Positions 25,433 to 32,312 of a stretch of 33,717 bases of DNA are shown here, one piece after another. The DNA is from Pseudoalteromonas fuliginea (GTDB taxonomy: Bacteria; Pseudomonadota; Gammaproteobacteria; Enterobacterales; Alteromonadaceae): NCBI RefSeq assembly GCF_000690055.1, contig NZ_JJNZ01000086.1:1-33717 (forward strand). Direction: 5' to 3'. The translations under genes were made by a program, and so were the position numbers. A model generated the notes under the pieces. It was not told where the DNA came from, did not search any database, and saw only the letters and a list, made by a program, of their open reading frames with translations. Position 1 is the stretch's first letter. Each line of letters begins with the position of its first letter.

Positions 25433-27016
25433 ATGACGCACCCATTTATTGAAAGCTACGCCCCAGATGCGCACGTAAGCGCTGAGCCAAAAGTACTAAA
25501 CTATGGCTTACCTAAAAAACGCGTAGGCATAATAGGTGGGGGCACAGCTGGCGCCACAATAGCCATAAGACTTGCTGCGTTAGGGTTAGAAACTTATGTG
25601 CTTGAAAAGAAAAAGTCGTTAATTGATGGCCCTCCAATGTGCCATTTGCATGCAGGTGGCAACTTATACCGTGAAATACCCGATGAAGACTGCATAGATT
25701 TACTCAAGCAATGTATAGATATTGCTCGCCTTTATCCTCACACTATTGATGTTCGCCCTACAGTATTTGCAGTGCCTAAGCGCGATGACGACTCACCCGA
25801 GGATTTATTTCCGCGTTTAAATAAATTAGTAAAAGCCTACAGCGAGCTTGTACAGCAAGACAGCGCTAATAAAGTATTAGGCGAGCCAGAGTATTATTAT
25901 CAGTTATATAGTCGCGCACAAATGCTAAAGCTTGCTAAGCAAAAACAAGTAGCCAAGCCCACGTCGTTAGATGAGTGGATGATACCCGTGGCTAAGCATT
26001 TAGATTTAGATAAGCTAAAGTTTCCGCTTATTGTTGCACAAGAATATGGCTGGAATATTTTTCGTTTATCGGCCAGTGCACAACTCGCCCTTGCACAGTA
26101 CAAACACGCTCATGTTTTAACAAGCACCAGTGTTAAAAACGTATCGCCAGTTATAAATACCAATAATGATAAGCAAACACTTAAATGGCACATCGAATAC
26201 CAATCAGAGCCAAGCCTTGATGAACAACCTGATACTTCAACCAATACACAAGCCGATTCACAAACCATTGAGGTAGATTACCTAATTAATGCGTGTGGTT
26301 TTCAAACCGGTATTATTGACGACCTAGTTGGGGTAGATGTAAAACGCATGGTTGAATTTAAAGCCTCTTACATTACTCATTGGCAAGGTGCTGGTGGGCA
26401 AATACCCGAAATTATTATTTATGGTAACCGTGGCACGCCAGAGGGCATGGCGCAGCTAACGCCTTACCCTAACGGGTATTTTCAAATACATGGCATGACT
26501 AACAACATTACATTGTTTAATGATGGGTTAGCTGATGCAACGTCAATGAGCGCACAGCCTAAACTTCCCAATAAATACCTGCATTATATTAAAGATGGGT
26601 GGGATGAAGCAGCATTGCAAACACGTACCCAAACAGCAATTGATTATGTAGCCGAGTTTGTCCCTGCGTTTAAAACTGCTAGCACACAAAATAATGCCCT
26701 GTATGGCGGACAACAAATCCCGGGTGATGACGACACCTTGCGCGTAGCCGATGTAAGCTTATATTCGCATATTAGCTACGCACGGGCCGAAAATGTTAAA
26801 GCATCGTCAACGTTAATAGCGGCAGATCAAATAGTGGGTGAGTTTATAAAATTGGGAATAATAAGTAGCGATCCTGCTGTAAATCATCACCGCAGTACCC
26901 ACCAATGGTCGTACCTTAAACATAATAGCAGCGAAAAAATTGACGAAGTTGCACGCATATTGGCACACGAGCGTGGATTTCCAATTGATATGGCAGAGCT
27001 TAATAACAGCTTGTAA
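25433..27016 (+). CDS. Uncharacterised FAD-dependent oxidoreductase
   Basis: A 527-residue soluble flavoprotein. After a 28-residue lead, the Rossmann FAD motif is VGIIGGGTAGATIAIRLAAL with the acidic residue at the end of the second strand (TYVLEKKK). A second FAD-contact region reads EVDYLINACGFQTGIIDDLV (about 280-300), and a C-terminal LRVADVSLYSHISY segment follows. GGGTAGA resembles the start of flavin-dependent halogenases, but I see no halogenase WxWxIP motif. The segment GPPMCHLHAGGNLYREIP looks conserved and may be near the active site. The family is not one I can name and the substrate is unknown. It follows bioD on the same strand after 121 bases and is probably independent. The nearest AAGGA is 12 bases from the ATG, unusually far. 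Confidence 0.7.
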   Translation: MTHPFIESYAPDAHVSAEPKVLNYGLPKKRVGIIGGGTAGATIAIRLAALGLETYVLEKKKSLIDGPPMCHLHAGGNLYREIPDEDCIDLLKQCIDIARLYPHTIDVRPTVFAVPKRDDDSPEDLFPRLNKLVKAYSELVQQDSANKVLGEPEYYYQLYSRAQMLKLAKQKQVAKPTSLDEWMIPVAKHLDLDKLKFPLIVAQEYGWNIFRLSASAQLALAQYKHAHVLTSTSVKNVSPVINTNNDKQTLKWHIEYQSEPSLDEQPDTSTNTQADSQTIEVDYLINACGFQTGIIDDLVGVDVKRMVEFKASYITHWQGAGGQIPEIIIYGNRGTPEGMAQLTPYPNGYFQIHGMTNNITLFNDGLADATSMSAQPKLPNKYLHYIKDGWDEAALQTRTQTAIDYVAEFVPAFKTASTQNNALYGGQQIPGDDDTLRVADVSLYSHISYARAENVKASSTLIAADQIVGEFIKLGIISSDPAVNHHRSTHQWSYLKHNSSEKIDEVARILAHERGFPIDMAELNNSL

Positions 27017-27094
27017 TAAGCTGATCAATAAAGAAACTTTAGTCTTAAATTTGATGTAAAACCCTTCTTAAAAAAATTATCAATAAACACATAA

Positions 27095-27110
27095 ATAACA
27101 CTTGTGTTAT
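27095..27110. promoter_or_regulatory. Palindrome ATAACAC-TT-GTGTTAT upstream of htpX
   Basis: A perfect 7-bp inverted repeat with a 2-base centre that overlaps the left arm of the first GTTATGACA-type repeat. It may be part of the same operator cluster or an alternative hairpin. Confidence 0.4.
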
Positions 27111-27128
27111 GACATAGTTTGTCACAGA
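27106..27128. promoter_or_regulatory. Operator-like repeat 1 upstream of htpX
   Basis: GTTATGACA-TAGTT-TGTCACAGA: the left arm is identical to repeat 2, and the right arm keeps TGTCA. Its centre is 34 bp from that of repeat 2. Confidence 0.55.
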
Positions 27129-27138
27129 ATAGCGCTAA

Positions 27139-27163
27139 CGTTATGACATAGTGTGTCATAACG
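27139..27163. promoter_or_regulatory. Operator-like repeat 2 upstream of htpX (perfect 10-bp arms)
   Basis: CGTTATGACA (27139-27148) and TGTCATAACG (27154-27163) form perfect arms around a 5-base centre, 66 bases before the htpX start codon. The form TGACA-N5-TGTCA suits a dimeric repressor. No T run follows, so it is not a terminator. The regulator is unknown. Confidence 0.65.
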
Positions 27164-27228
27164 CAGTGATTGCTTTAACCTGATTTAATTTTATGTTCGG
27201 TGATCAAACCTATTTTTGTGAGGACAAT

Positions 27229-28092
27229 ATGAAACGTATATTTTTGTTTTTATTAACTAACCTAGCGGTTATGTTGGTATTAGGTGTAGTGCTTTCAATA
27301 ATAATGAGTGCGCTGGGCTTAAGCCATCGTAGCCTTGGCGGAATTTTACTTATAGCCACAGTATTTGGTTTTGGTGGATCGTTTATTTCGTTATTTATGT
27401 CGAAATGGATCGCTAAAAAATCAACAGGCGCGCACGTAATTACGCAGCCTCGAAACGAAACCGAACATTGGCTTGTACAAACGGTATCTGCGCAAGCACA
27501 AAAAGCAGGTATCAAAATGCCAGAAGTGGCTATTTACGACAGCCCAGAAATGAACGCGTTTGCAACGGGCCCAAGTAAAAACAACTCGTTAGTGGCAGTA
27601 AGCACAGGCTTAATGCACAACATGACCAAAGATCAGGCCGAAGCCGTACTTGCCCACGAAGTATCGCACGTGGCTAACGGCGACATGGTAACGCTTACGC
27701 TAATACAAGGCGTGGTAAACACCTTTGTAATATTTGCCGCAAAAGTACTGGCAGGCATTGTAGATAACTTTATTAATAGCGATGAGGAAGAGGGCGGCAG
27801 TAGCTGGACATACTTCTTATTCGATATGTTATTCCAAGTATTATTTGGTGTACTAGCAAGCATAGTGGTTGCAAGTTACAGCCGTAAACGAGAATTTGCA
27901 GCCGACAGCGGCGCAGCAAAACTAGTTGGTGCTGATAAAATGCGTTCAGCCCTTGAGCGATTAAAGCAAAACCATCCTTCGCAATTAGAAGGCTCAATGA
28001 TGGCCTTTGGTATTGCAAGTGGTAAAGGCGTTGCTGAGCTGTTTTCATCCCACCCGCCGCTTGATGCACGAATAGACGCACTAGGCAAGTAA
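27229..28092 (+). CDS. htpX: Membrane zinc metalloprotease HtpX
   Basis: An inner-membrane M48 protease that degrades damaged membrane proteins alongside FtsH. The 287-residue product aligns along its length with E. coli HtpX (293): MKRIFLFLLTNLAVMLVLGV (first helix), FGFGGSFISLFMSKW (second helix), the zinc motif HEVSH (His143, Glu144, His147) in AEAVLAHEVSHVANGDMVTL, then IQGVVNTFVIFAAKVLAGIV and REFAADSGAAKLVGADKM, whose Glu is the third zinc ligand, and SSHPPLDARI. I chose the ATG at 27229, preceded by AGGA at suitable spacing and matching the family start, rather than an in-frame ATG 12 codons earlier (27193). Two strong palindromes lie upstream. Confidence 0.97.
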   Translation: MKRIFLFLLTNLAVMLVLGVVLSIIMSALGLSHRSLGGILLIATVFGFGGSFISLFMSKWIAKKSTGAHVITQPRNETEHWLVQTVSAQAQKAGIKMPEVAIYDSPEMNAFATGPSKNNSLVAVSTGLMHNMTKDQAEAVLAHEVSHVANGDMVTLTLIQGVVNTFVIFAAKVLAGIVDNFINSDEEEGGSSWTYFLFDMLFQVLFGVLASIVVASYSRKREFAADSGAAKLVGADKMRSALERLKQNHPSQLEGSMMAFGIASGKGVAELFSSHPPLDARIDALGK

Positions 28093-28114
28093 ATATGTAA
28101 GTTAGTAAATATTC

Positions 28115-28142
28115 TAAGCCAGCTTAACCGCTGGCTTTTTTA
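28115..28142 (+). terminator. Terminator of htpX
   Basis: AAGCCAGC (28116-28123), a 6-base loop and GCTGGCTT (28130-28137) run into a T tract on the plus strand, 25 bases after the htpX stop. Confidence 0.9.
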
Positions 28143-28155
28143 TGTTTACGTTAAA

Positions 28156-28536
28156 ATGCTAAAATCGCACGTACTGTATTTATATATAGTTATTTGTATT
28201 GCGTTATAAAATCGTTACTTTTTTAAGCTAGTACAAAAAAACTTAATCGCTAATGTAAGCCAAATTAATACTAAAAATGAAAACGATGCATTGTATGTTG
28301 CATGCATAGGGCAGGTAAAAAACGAGTCGGACTTTTCGTTTAAAAATATAAAGTTTAAGGTCGATTTTTTAACCGAGCAAAACACGCTAGTCGATACGTT
28401 ATCAATAACCGACGAAGACCTAATTATACTTCCTAATGACTCAACAAACTTTAGAGTAAGAGGTATTGCGCAAAAACAAGCGGCCAGTTATAACAATTGC
28501 CAAGTAACAATAACCGATGCCTGGGCTTATAAATAA
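28156..28536 (+). pseudogene. Interrupted small gene: signal/anchor segment, in-frame stop, then a FxLYD-like domain
   Basis: From ATG at 28156 the frame reads MLKSHVLYLYIVICIAL, a membrane-anchor-like start, then TAA at 28207. The same frame continues without another stop for 109 codons: NRYFFKLVQKNLIANVSQ, NDALYVACIGQVKNESDFSF, KNIKFKVDFLTEQNTLVDTL, LPNDSTNFRVRGIAQ and so on. The downstream part looks like a FxLYD-type extracytoplasmic beta domain (a GxVKN...FKNIKFKVDFL...D pattern). Its first possible start is TTG at 28291, which would cut into the domain and has no ribosome-binding site. The simplest reading is one exported protein gene broken by a nonsense change. Neither part has a clear Shine-Dalgarno sequence, so the gene may be dead, or only the 81-residue product from 28291 may be made. 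Confidence 0.5.
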
Positions 28537-28584
28537 GTTATTTGTAGTTATTTAAAGTATCAAATTAGTGAGTAAAAATAATTA

Positions 28585-28611
28585 AGAAAACCAACTCTAA
28601 GCTGGTTTTCT
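28585..28611. terminator. Bidirectional terminator before the glyoxalase gene end
   Basis: AGAAAACCA (28585-28593) and TGGTTTTCT (28603-28611) form a 9-bp stem between convergent genes, with T-rich flanks on either strand. It should end glyoxalase transcription on the minus strand. Confidence 0.7.
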
Positions 28612-28625
28612 AATATAAACAGTGA

Positions 28626-29153
28626 TTACTGAGAAAGAATAATCTCAGTAATGCCCTCAGCAGATAGTATTTCAATCCAGTAGCCGTCAGGGTCTTTAAT
28701 AAATGCTAAGCCTTTCATTGAGCCATCATCTGGTTTTTTAACAAATTCTACATCGTATTTTGCAAAGCGCTCACAGGCTTCGTAAACATCCGGTACGCTA
28801 ATACCAATATGCCCAAATCCTTTAGGTTCTTGGTTACCACTGTGGTATCCCTCAAAGCTGTCGTCGCTTTCAGTGCCCCAGTTATGGGTAAGCTCAATTA
28901 GCGCAGGGCGACGAAACATCCATTCTGCTTTAGTTTTATCATCACCTTGTGGCAATTCTTGTTCGTAGCCTAAAAAGTAAAGCGTAAACTTCATACCAGG
29001 AAAATCATACTTACCTAACAGCTTCATACCTAATACATTTTGGTAAAATTCAAGCGACGGCTTTGGATCTTTAATACGTAACATAGTTTGTTGCATAACA
29101 AAGCCCTGAGTGGCCTGTTCAACTTGTTCTGGAGATTCGTTATAGTTAGACAT
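28626..29153 (-). CDS. gloA: Lactoylglutathione lyase (glyoxalase I, long eukaryote-like type)
   Basis: A cytoplasmic enzyme converting the methylglyoxal-glutathione hemithioacetal to S-lactoylglutathione. The 175 residues follow human glyoxalase I closely: QQTMLRIKDPKPSLEFYQNV, GMKLLGKYDFPGMKFTLYFL, LIELTHNWGTESDD, GFGHIGISVPDVYEACERF and MKGLAFIKDPDGYWIEIL. The metal ligands are Gln22, Glu87, His115 and Glu161 by this alignment. It is longer than the 135-residue nickel-dependent E. coli enzyme and has the extra loops of the zinc-type class (as in Pseudomonas and human), so zinc use is likely. AAGGA lies at good spacing before the ATG. Confidence 0.95.
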   Translation of the reverse strand: MSNYNESPEQVEQATQGFVMQQTMLRIKDPKPSLEFYQNVLGMKLLGKYDFPGMKFTLYFLGYEQELPQGDDKTKAEWMFRRPALIELTHNWGTESDDSFEGYHSGNQEPKGFGHIGISVPDVYEACERFAKYDVEFVKKPDDGSMKGLAFIKDPDGYWIEILSAEGITEIILSQ

Positions 29154-29273
29154 GGTGATCCTTTCAAAAATGATAAAGCGAAAATAAAGATATAATGCTT
29201 AAACCATCATAATCAACCGTAGTTTAAATTTAAACTGTCTAGGTCAAATCATATAATAAAAACAAGGAATTTT

Positions 29274-29714
29274 ATGGCTATAACTATAACCACAGGCACA
29301 ATTGATGATGTAACCGCAGTGAGTGAATATGTCCCTGAACTGCTAACAACCATTGATAGTGACACTTTACGTAACTGTTTGGAAAACAAAAAAGCATTGA
29401 TATTAGTAGCACATAAAGAAGATACATTAGTTGGTTTTAAAATTGGCTATGAGCTATCTAATACACAATTTTATAGTTGGCTTGGTGGAGTGCATTTTAA
29501 CTATCGTAGATTAGGTATTGCTAAAAAATTACTTGTCCAACAAGAAAAGTGGGCTTATGAACAAAGCTTTACCAATATACACGTTAAATCGATGAACCGG
29601 TTTCCTCAAATGCTAACTATGCTCATCACTAATGGTTATCACGTTTGTGGCTACGTTGATAAACAAAGCACAGAGCTAAGTAAAATTAAGTTTGTAAAAC
29701 AACTAACAAAGTAA
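29274..29714 (+). CDS. GNAT-family N-acetyltransferase
   Basis: A 146-residue soluble acetyl-CoA-dependent transferase. The acetyl-CoA-binding loop is YRRLGIAKKLLVQQEKWA (residues about 81-98; R-R-x-G-I-A is the Q/R-x-x-G-x-G/A motif). It is preceded by the strand ALILVAHKEDTLVGFKIGYE and followed by FTNIHVKSMNRFPQMLTMLI and NGYHVCGYV. The acceptor is unknown. AAGGA lies about 6 bases before the ATG. It stands alone between glyoxalase (divergent) and the DUF421 gene. Confidence 0.88.
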   Translation: MAITITTGTIDDVTAVSEYVPELLTTIDSDTLRNCLENKKALILVAHKEDTLVGFKIGYELSNTQFYSWLGGVHFNYRRLGIAKKLLVQQEKWAYEQSFTNIHVKSMNRFPQMLTMLITNGYHVCGYVDKQSTELSKIKFVKQLTK

Positions 29715-29805
29715 ATGCAGGCACTTTATTCATCGTTATTTAACTTAGCGCCATGTAGGGTTATAAGTAAAAGCTAATTACCACCTTTAATAGCAAGGAA
29801 CCATT

Positions 29806-30315
29806 ATGTTTTACGATGATATGCAGGGATTATTACGTGTACTTACAATAGGCGTACTGGGTTATATTGCACTGGTGTTCTGGCTGCGCGTATCGGGTAA
29901 ACGTACGCTTTCAAAGTGGAACGTGTTCGACTTTATAGTCACCATTGCGCTGGGCTCTATATTGGCGTCTGTTATTATTTCAAAAAGTGTTCCGCTGTTT
30001 GAGGGCATACTTGCCTTTGTAGTATTACTAGGGCTGCAATATGTTATTACATGGCTTAGTGTGCGCTCGTCAAAATTTGCAGCACTTATAAAAGCAGAGC
30101 CTACGCTGTTATTGAGTGATGGTGAATACTGCATGGCTGCACTTAAATCGCAGCGCGTAACAAAATCAGAAATTCGCGCAGCTATTCGTGGCGCAGGTAT
30201 ATTAGCCATAGAAGATGTAGCCGCAGTAGTGCTAGAAACCGATGGCAGTTTTAGTGTACTTAAGCAAAATAACAGCGGGTTAAAAACCGCGTTAAGTGAT
30301 GTAAGCGGGCATTAA
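29806..30315 (+). CDS. DUF421 / YetF-like membrane protein
   Basis: A 169-residue protein with two or three N-terminal membrane helices (VLTIGVLGYIALVFWLRVSG, FDFIVTIALGSILASVIISK, FEGILAFVVLLGLQYVITWL). It carries the family block RVSGKRTLSKWNVFDFIVTI, then LGSILASVII. A C-terminal cytoplasmic domain includes PTLLLSDGEYCMAALKSQRV and IRAAIRGAGILAIEDVAAVV, with VLETDGSFSVL. This is the YetF layout with a single soluble domain and is shorter than B. subtilis YetF (231). The function of the family is poorly known. AAGGA lies 6 bases before the ATG. Confidence 0.88.
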   Translation: MFYDDMQGLLRVLTIGVLGYIALVFWLRVSGKRTLSKWNVFDFIVTIALGSILASVIISKSVPLFEGILAFVVLLGLQYVITWLSVRSSKFAALIKAEPTLLLSDGEYCMAALKSQRVTKSEIRAAIRGAGILAIEDVAAVVLETDGSFSVLKQNNSGLKTALSDVSGH

Positions 30316-30339
30316 ATTAATACGCTAATAGTTATATTA

Positions 30340-30370
30340 AATAAGGCAGGTATATTACCTGCCTTATTTT
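30340..30370. terminator. Bidirectional terminator between the DUF421 and TRIC-channel genes
   Basis: AATAAGGCAGGTA (30340-30352), loop TAT and TACCTGCCTTATT (30356-30368) form a perfect 13-bp stem between convergent genes, with TTTT at its plus-strand end. Confidence 0.9.
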
Positions 30371-30386
30371 GTATTAAAGTTTATTT

Positions 30387-31007
30387 TTATTTAGCGTGTT
30401 GCTCTAATAAACTAAAGGTAGGTAAGCGCCATTTAAAGCGTATTGATGCCATACGTATTAAGTAGCCTGCAACAAGGCTTACAATAATGCTAATGTTATC
30501 GTCAATATTGTAATGGTGTAGCGCTAAGTATAAACAGGCAACAAGTAACGATACACTCGCGTATAGCTCGTTATGTAATACAAGCGGCGCTTGGCGACAT
30601 ATTAAATCACGCAGTAACCCACCAAATACGCCAGTAACAACCGCAGCCACTACACAAATACCGTAATGCAGCCCCATATTTAGCCCCACTTGGCAGCCAA
30701 TAATACTAAAGGCTGCTAAACCAAGGGCGTCTAGGCGCATAAATATGCCTTTAAATTTAACCACCCATTTTGCCAGCCACGTAGTAACAATACCGGCAAT
30801 ACAGGTAATTAATAAATACTCTGGGTGTTGTACCCACGTAAGCGGGTAATTACCTAGTAATATATCTCGAACACTACCACCGCCAATTGCAGTGGCGCTG
30901 GCTACCAACACTACGCCAAACCAATCCATTTTCATTCGTCCTGCGCTAAGTGCGCCGGTCATGGCTTCTGCGGTAATACCAATAATATAAACAATCGTTA
31001 ATAGCAT
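30387..31007 (-). CDS. TRIC-type cation channel family protein (UPF0126, YicG/YadS-like)
   Basis: A 206-residue inner-membrane protein with about seven helices. It shows the family's internal duplication: ATAIGGGSVRDILLGNYPLT in the first half and VVTGVFGGLLRDLICRQAPL in the second, each with the glycine-rich G-G-G/L-x-x-R-D motif found in trimeric intracellular cation channels and their bacterial homologues. Length matches E. coli YicG (205). Bacterial members have been shown in other species to form trimeric ion channels; the ion and role here are not shown by the sequence. Confidence 0.92.
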   Translation of the reverse strand: MLLTIVYIIGITAEAMTGALSAGRMKMDWFGVVLVASATAIGGGSVRDILLGNYPLTWVQHPEYLLITCIAGIVTTWLAKWVVKFKGIFMRLDALGLAAFSIIGCQVGLNMGLHYGICVVAAVVTGVFGGLLRDLICRQAPLVLHNELYASVSLLVACLYLALHHYNIDDNISIIVSLVAGYLIRMASIRFKWRLPTFSLLEQHAK

Positions 31008-31400
31008 GAGATAATCACTTAAAATACGTGCGTAAAAATAAGGTGTGGATTGTATAGATAAATTAAGTAAATAACGAATGAAAAATCGTACTAAAAAAGG
31101 TTAATTTAGATAGAAATAACTAATGACAAAACCTAGTGTAAACAAGCTGTTAAGCTAGTGGGCGAGTGTGTAATGGTGGGCATGAATTAAAGGACATTTG
31201 GCCGCAAATTATAAATAAAACAGGTTGAGGTTTAGTTGTTTTTAGCACGTTTATTTTTGAGTTTATTTTATTAGGTAAAACGTAAAAATTAACGCAATAT
31301 GAATATTTGGTTGCATGGTTTTAATTTAGGAACGTATAATAACAAGTGTTAACTAAATGGAATTTGCGTAAAACGCAGCTTAAGCAGGGCAGGTGGATAT
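31008..31400. other. Divergent intergenic region between the TRIC-channel and cold-shock/Excalibur genes
   Basis: These 393 AT-rich bases hold no convincing coding frame. They should contain both divergent promoters. The best candidate is listed at 31311-31340. I see no tRNA or strong hairpin. Confidence 0.5.
31311..31340 (+). promoter_or_regulatory. Probable promoter of the cold-shock/Excalibur gene
   Basis: TTGCAT (31311-31316), an 18-base spacer and a perfect TATAAT (31335-31340) precede the gene. Transcription from about 31347 would give a leader of roughly 54 bases. The -35 box is weak. Confidence 0.5.
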
Positions 31401-32003
31401 ATGAACAAAGGATTGTTAAAGACGTGGAAAACCGACAAAGGTTTTGGTTTTATTAAATCAGACACCCTAGAACACGACACGTTTATACACATATCAGCGC
31501 TCAAACACATGAGCCGCAAGCCTAAAGTTGGCGACACCATTTATTTTGAAATTACAACACAGCCCGACGGTAAAACCAAAGCAATTAACTGCCGTATAGA
31601 AGGCGTTGCAGAGCTTAAAGCCCCTTATCAAAAACACAATCAACAGCCGCATCGCATTGCCAAATCTAATTTTGCCAGTAGCTTTTTGGGCAAAGTTGCC
31701 TCAATTAGCGTTTTCGCCGTGCTTGGCTTTGTCGCAGTAAATAAATACAACCATTATCAAAGTAACGAGCAATTTAATAACCACACACCTGTTATTACTA
31801 ACGCCGATTTAGCCACCTTTGATGAACAATACCCAAAACTCGTTATTCCAAAAAACACACAAAACTTTACCTGTGACGGCAGGCAGCATTGTAGCCAAAT
31901 GAATTCGCGAGCCGAAGCTGTATTTTTTATTAATAACTGCCCGAATACAAAAATGGATGGCGACGGTGATGGTGACCCTTGTGAGAGAGATACACGGTTT
32001 TAA
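31401..32003 (+). CDS. Cold-shock domain - membrane helix - Excalibur domain protein
   Basis: A 200-residue protein with three parts. Residues 1-70 are a cold-shock domain with both nucleic-acid-binding motifs (KGFGFI, 13-18, and DTFIHIS, 26-32). Residues about 96-114 (FLGKVASISVFAVLGFVAVN) form one membrane helix. Residues about 155-198 are an Excalibur domain: FTCDGRQHCSQMNSRAEAVF, then the calcium-loop-like DGDGDGDPCE (186-195), with Cys158, 164, 180 and 194 placed to form disulfides. Charge around the helix suggests the cold-shock domain is cytoplasmic and the Excalibur domain periplasmic. Members of the first family bind RNA or single-stranded DNA; Excalibur domains are thought to bind calcium. 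The joint role is unknown. AGGTGG lies a few bases before the ATG. Confidence 0.85.
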   Translation: MNKGLLKTWKTDKGFGFIKSDTLEHDTFIHISALKHMSRKPKVGDTIYFEITTQPDGKTKAINCRIEGVAELKAPYQKHNQQPHRIAKSNFASSFLGKVASISVFAVLGFVAVNKYNHYQSNEQFNNHTPVITNADLATFDEQYPKLVIPKNTQNFTCDGRQHCSQMNSRAEAVFFINNCPNTKMDGDGDGDPCERDTRF

Positions 32004-32071
32004 AATGAGTGGTAATTTTATAAATCGTTTAGTTAAAGGTTTGGTTAAATAAAAATAAATTTAATTAATGG

Positions 32072-32087
32072 CTGTGTACAAATACAG
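32072..32087. promoter_or_regulatory. LexA-box-like sequence
   Basis: CTGTGTACAAATACAG has the CTGT-N8-ACAG core of gammaproteobacterial SOS boxes and matches 13 of 16 positions of CTGTATATATATACAG. It is not next to any start codon in the window (the nearest, ParA, is 225 bases right). Integron integrase promoters often carry such a site beside attI. It may be functional, vestigial or chance. Confidence 0.45.
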
Positions 32088-32237
32088 TTATTTACAATTT
32101 ATTCAATAACATTATTAAAAGTCGTTTTGGGGTTAAATAACAAAGGCTACTGATTAGCAATTGTCATTTCCTGTTTATAAATGAGTTGTTTGGTGTAATT
32201 ATCGAGCAACGTAATATATGCCGTTTTGGGCTGTTAT

Positions 32238-32256
32238 AACCCCCCAAAGTGGGGTT
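32238..32256 (+). repeat. Short C/G inverted repeat upstream of the ParA gene
   Basis: AACCCC (32238-32243) and GGGGTT (32251-32256) form a 6-bp stem with a 7-base loop. No T run follows. It lies just left of the putative cassette boundary and could be part of an attI/attC remnant, an operator or chance. Confidence 0.45.
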
Positions 32257-32262
32257 CAATAA

Positions 32263-32272
32263 GTTGTTATAT
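32263..32272 (+). other. Putative left boundary (R'-type core) of an integron cassette
   Basis: GTTGTTATAT is the exact reverse complement of ATATAACAAC at 33646-33655. In integron cassettes the first bases after the G/TT crossover are complementary to the R'' box of the cassette's own attC, so crossover would be at G32266/T32267. The match is seen; the recombination role is inferred. Confidence 0.6.
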
Positions 32273-32312
32273 TTCATCGACTTCGGCATTACAATTCACA
32301 CAAGGAGTATAC

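Larger units (their letters stand above)
32004..32312. other. Region between the Excalibur gene and the ParA cassette
   Basis: No coding frame is seen on either strand. From left to right it holds a LexA-box-like site (32072-32087), a GGGGTTAAATAACAAAGG segment (about 32130-32147) that loosely recalls cassette-junction core bases, a short C/G hairpin (32238-32256), and the putative left cassette boundary at 32266/32267. No integrase gene or fragment could be recognised. Confidence 0.5.

Noticed and set aside
25433..27016. Flavin-dependent tryptophan halogenase
   Set aside because: The GGGTAGA start is similar, but the WxWxIP motif and the halogenase lysine region are not seen.
31008..31400. 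Cold-shock-type long structured leader for the cold-shock-domain gene
   Set aside because: The best promoter gives a leader of only about 54 bases and no strong conserved structure is visible.
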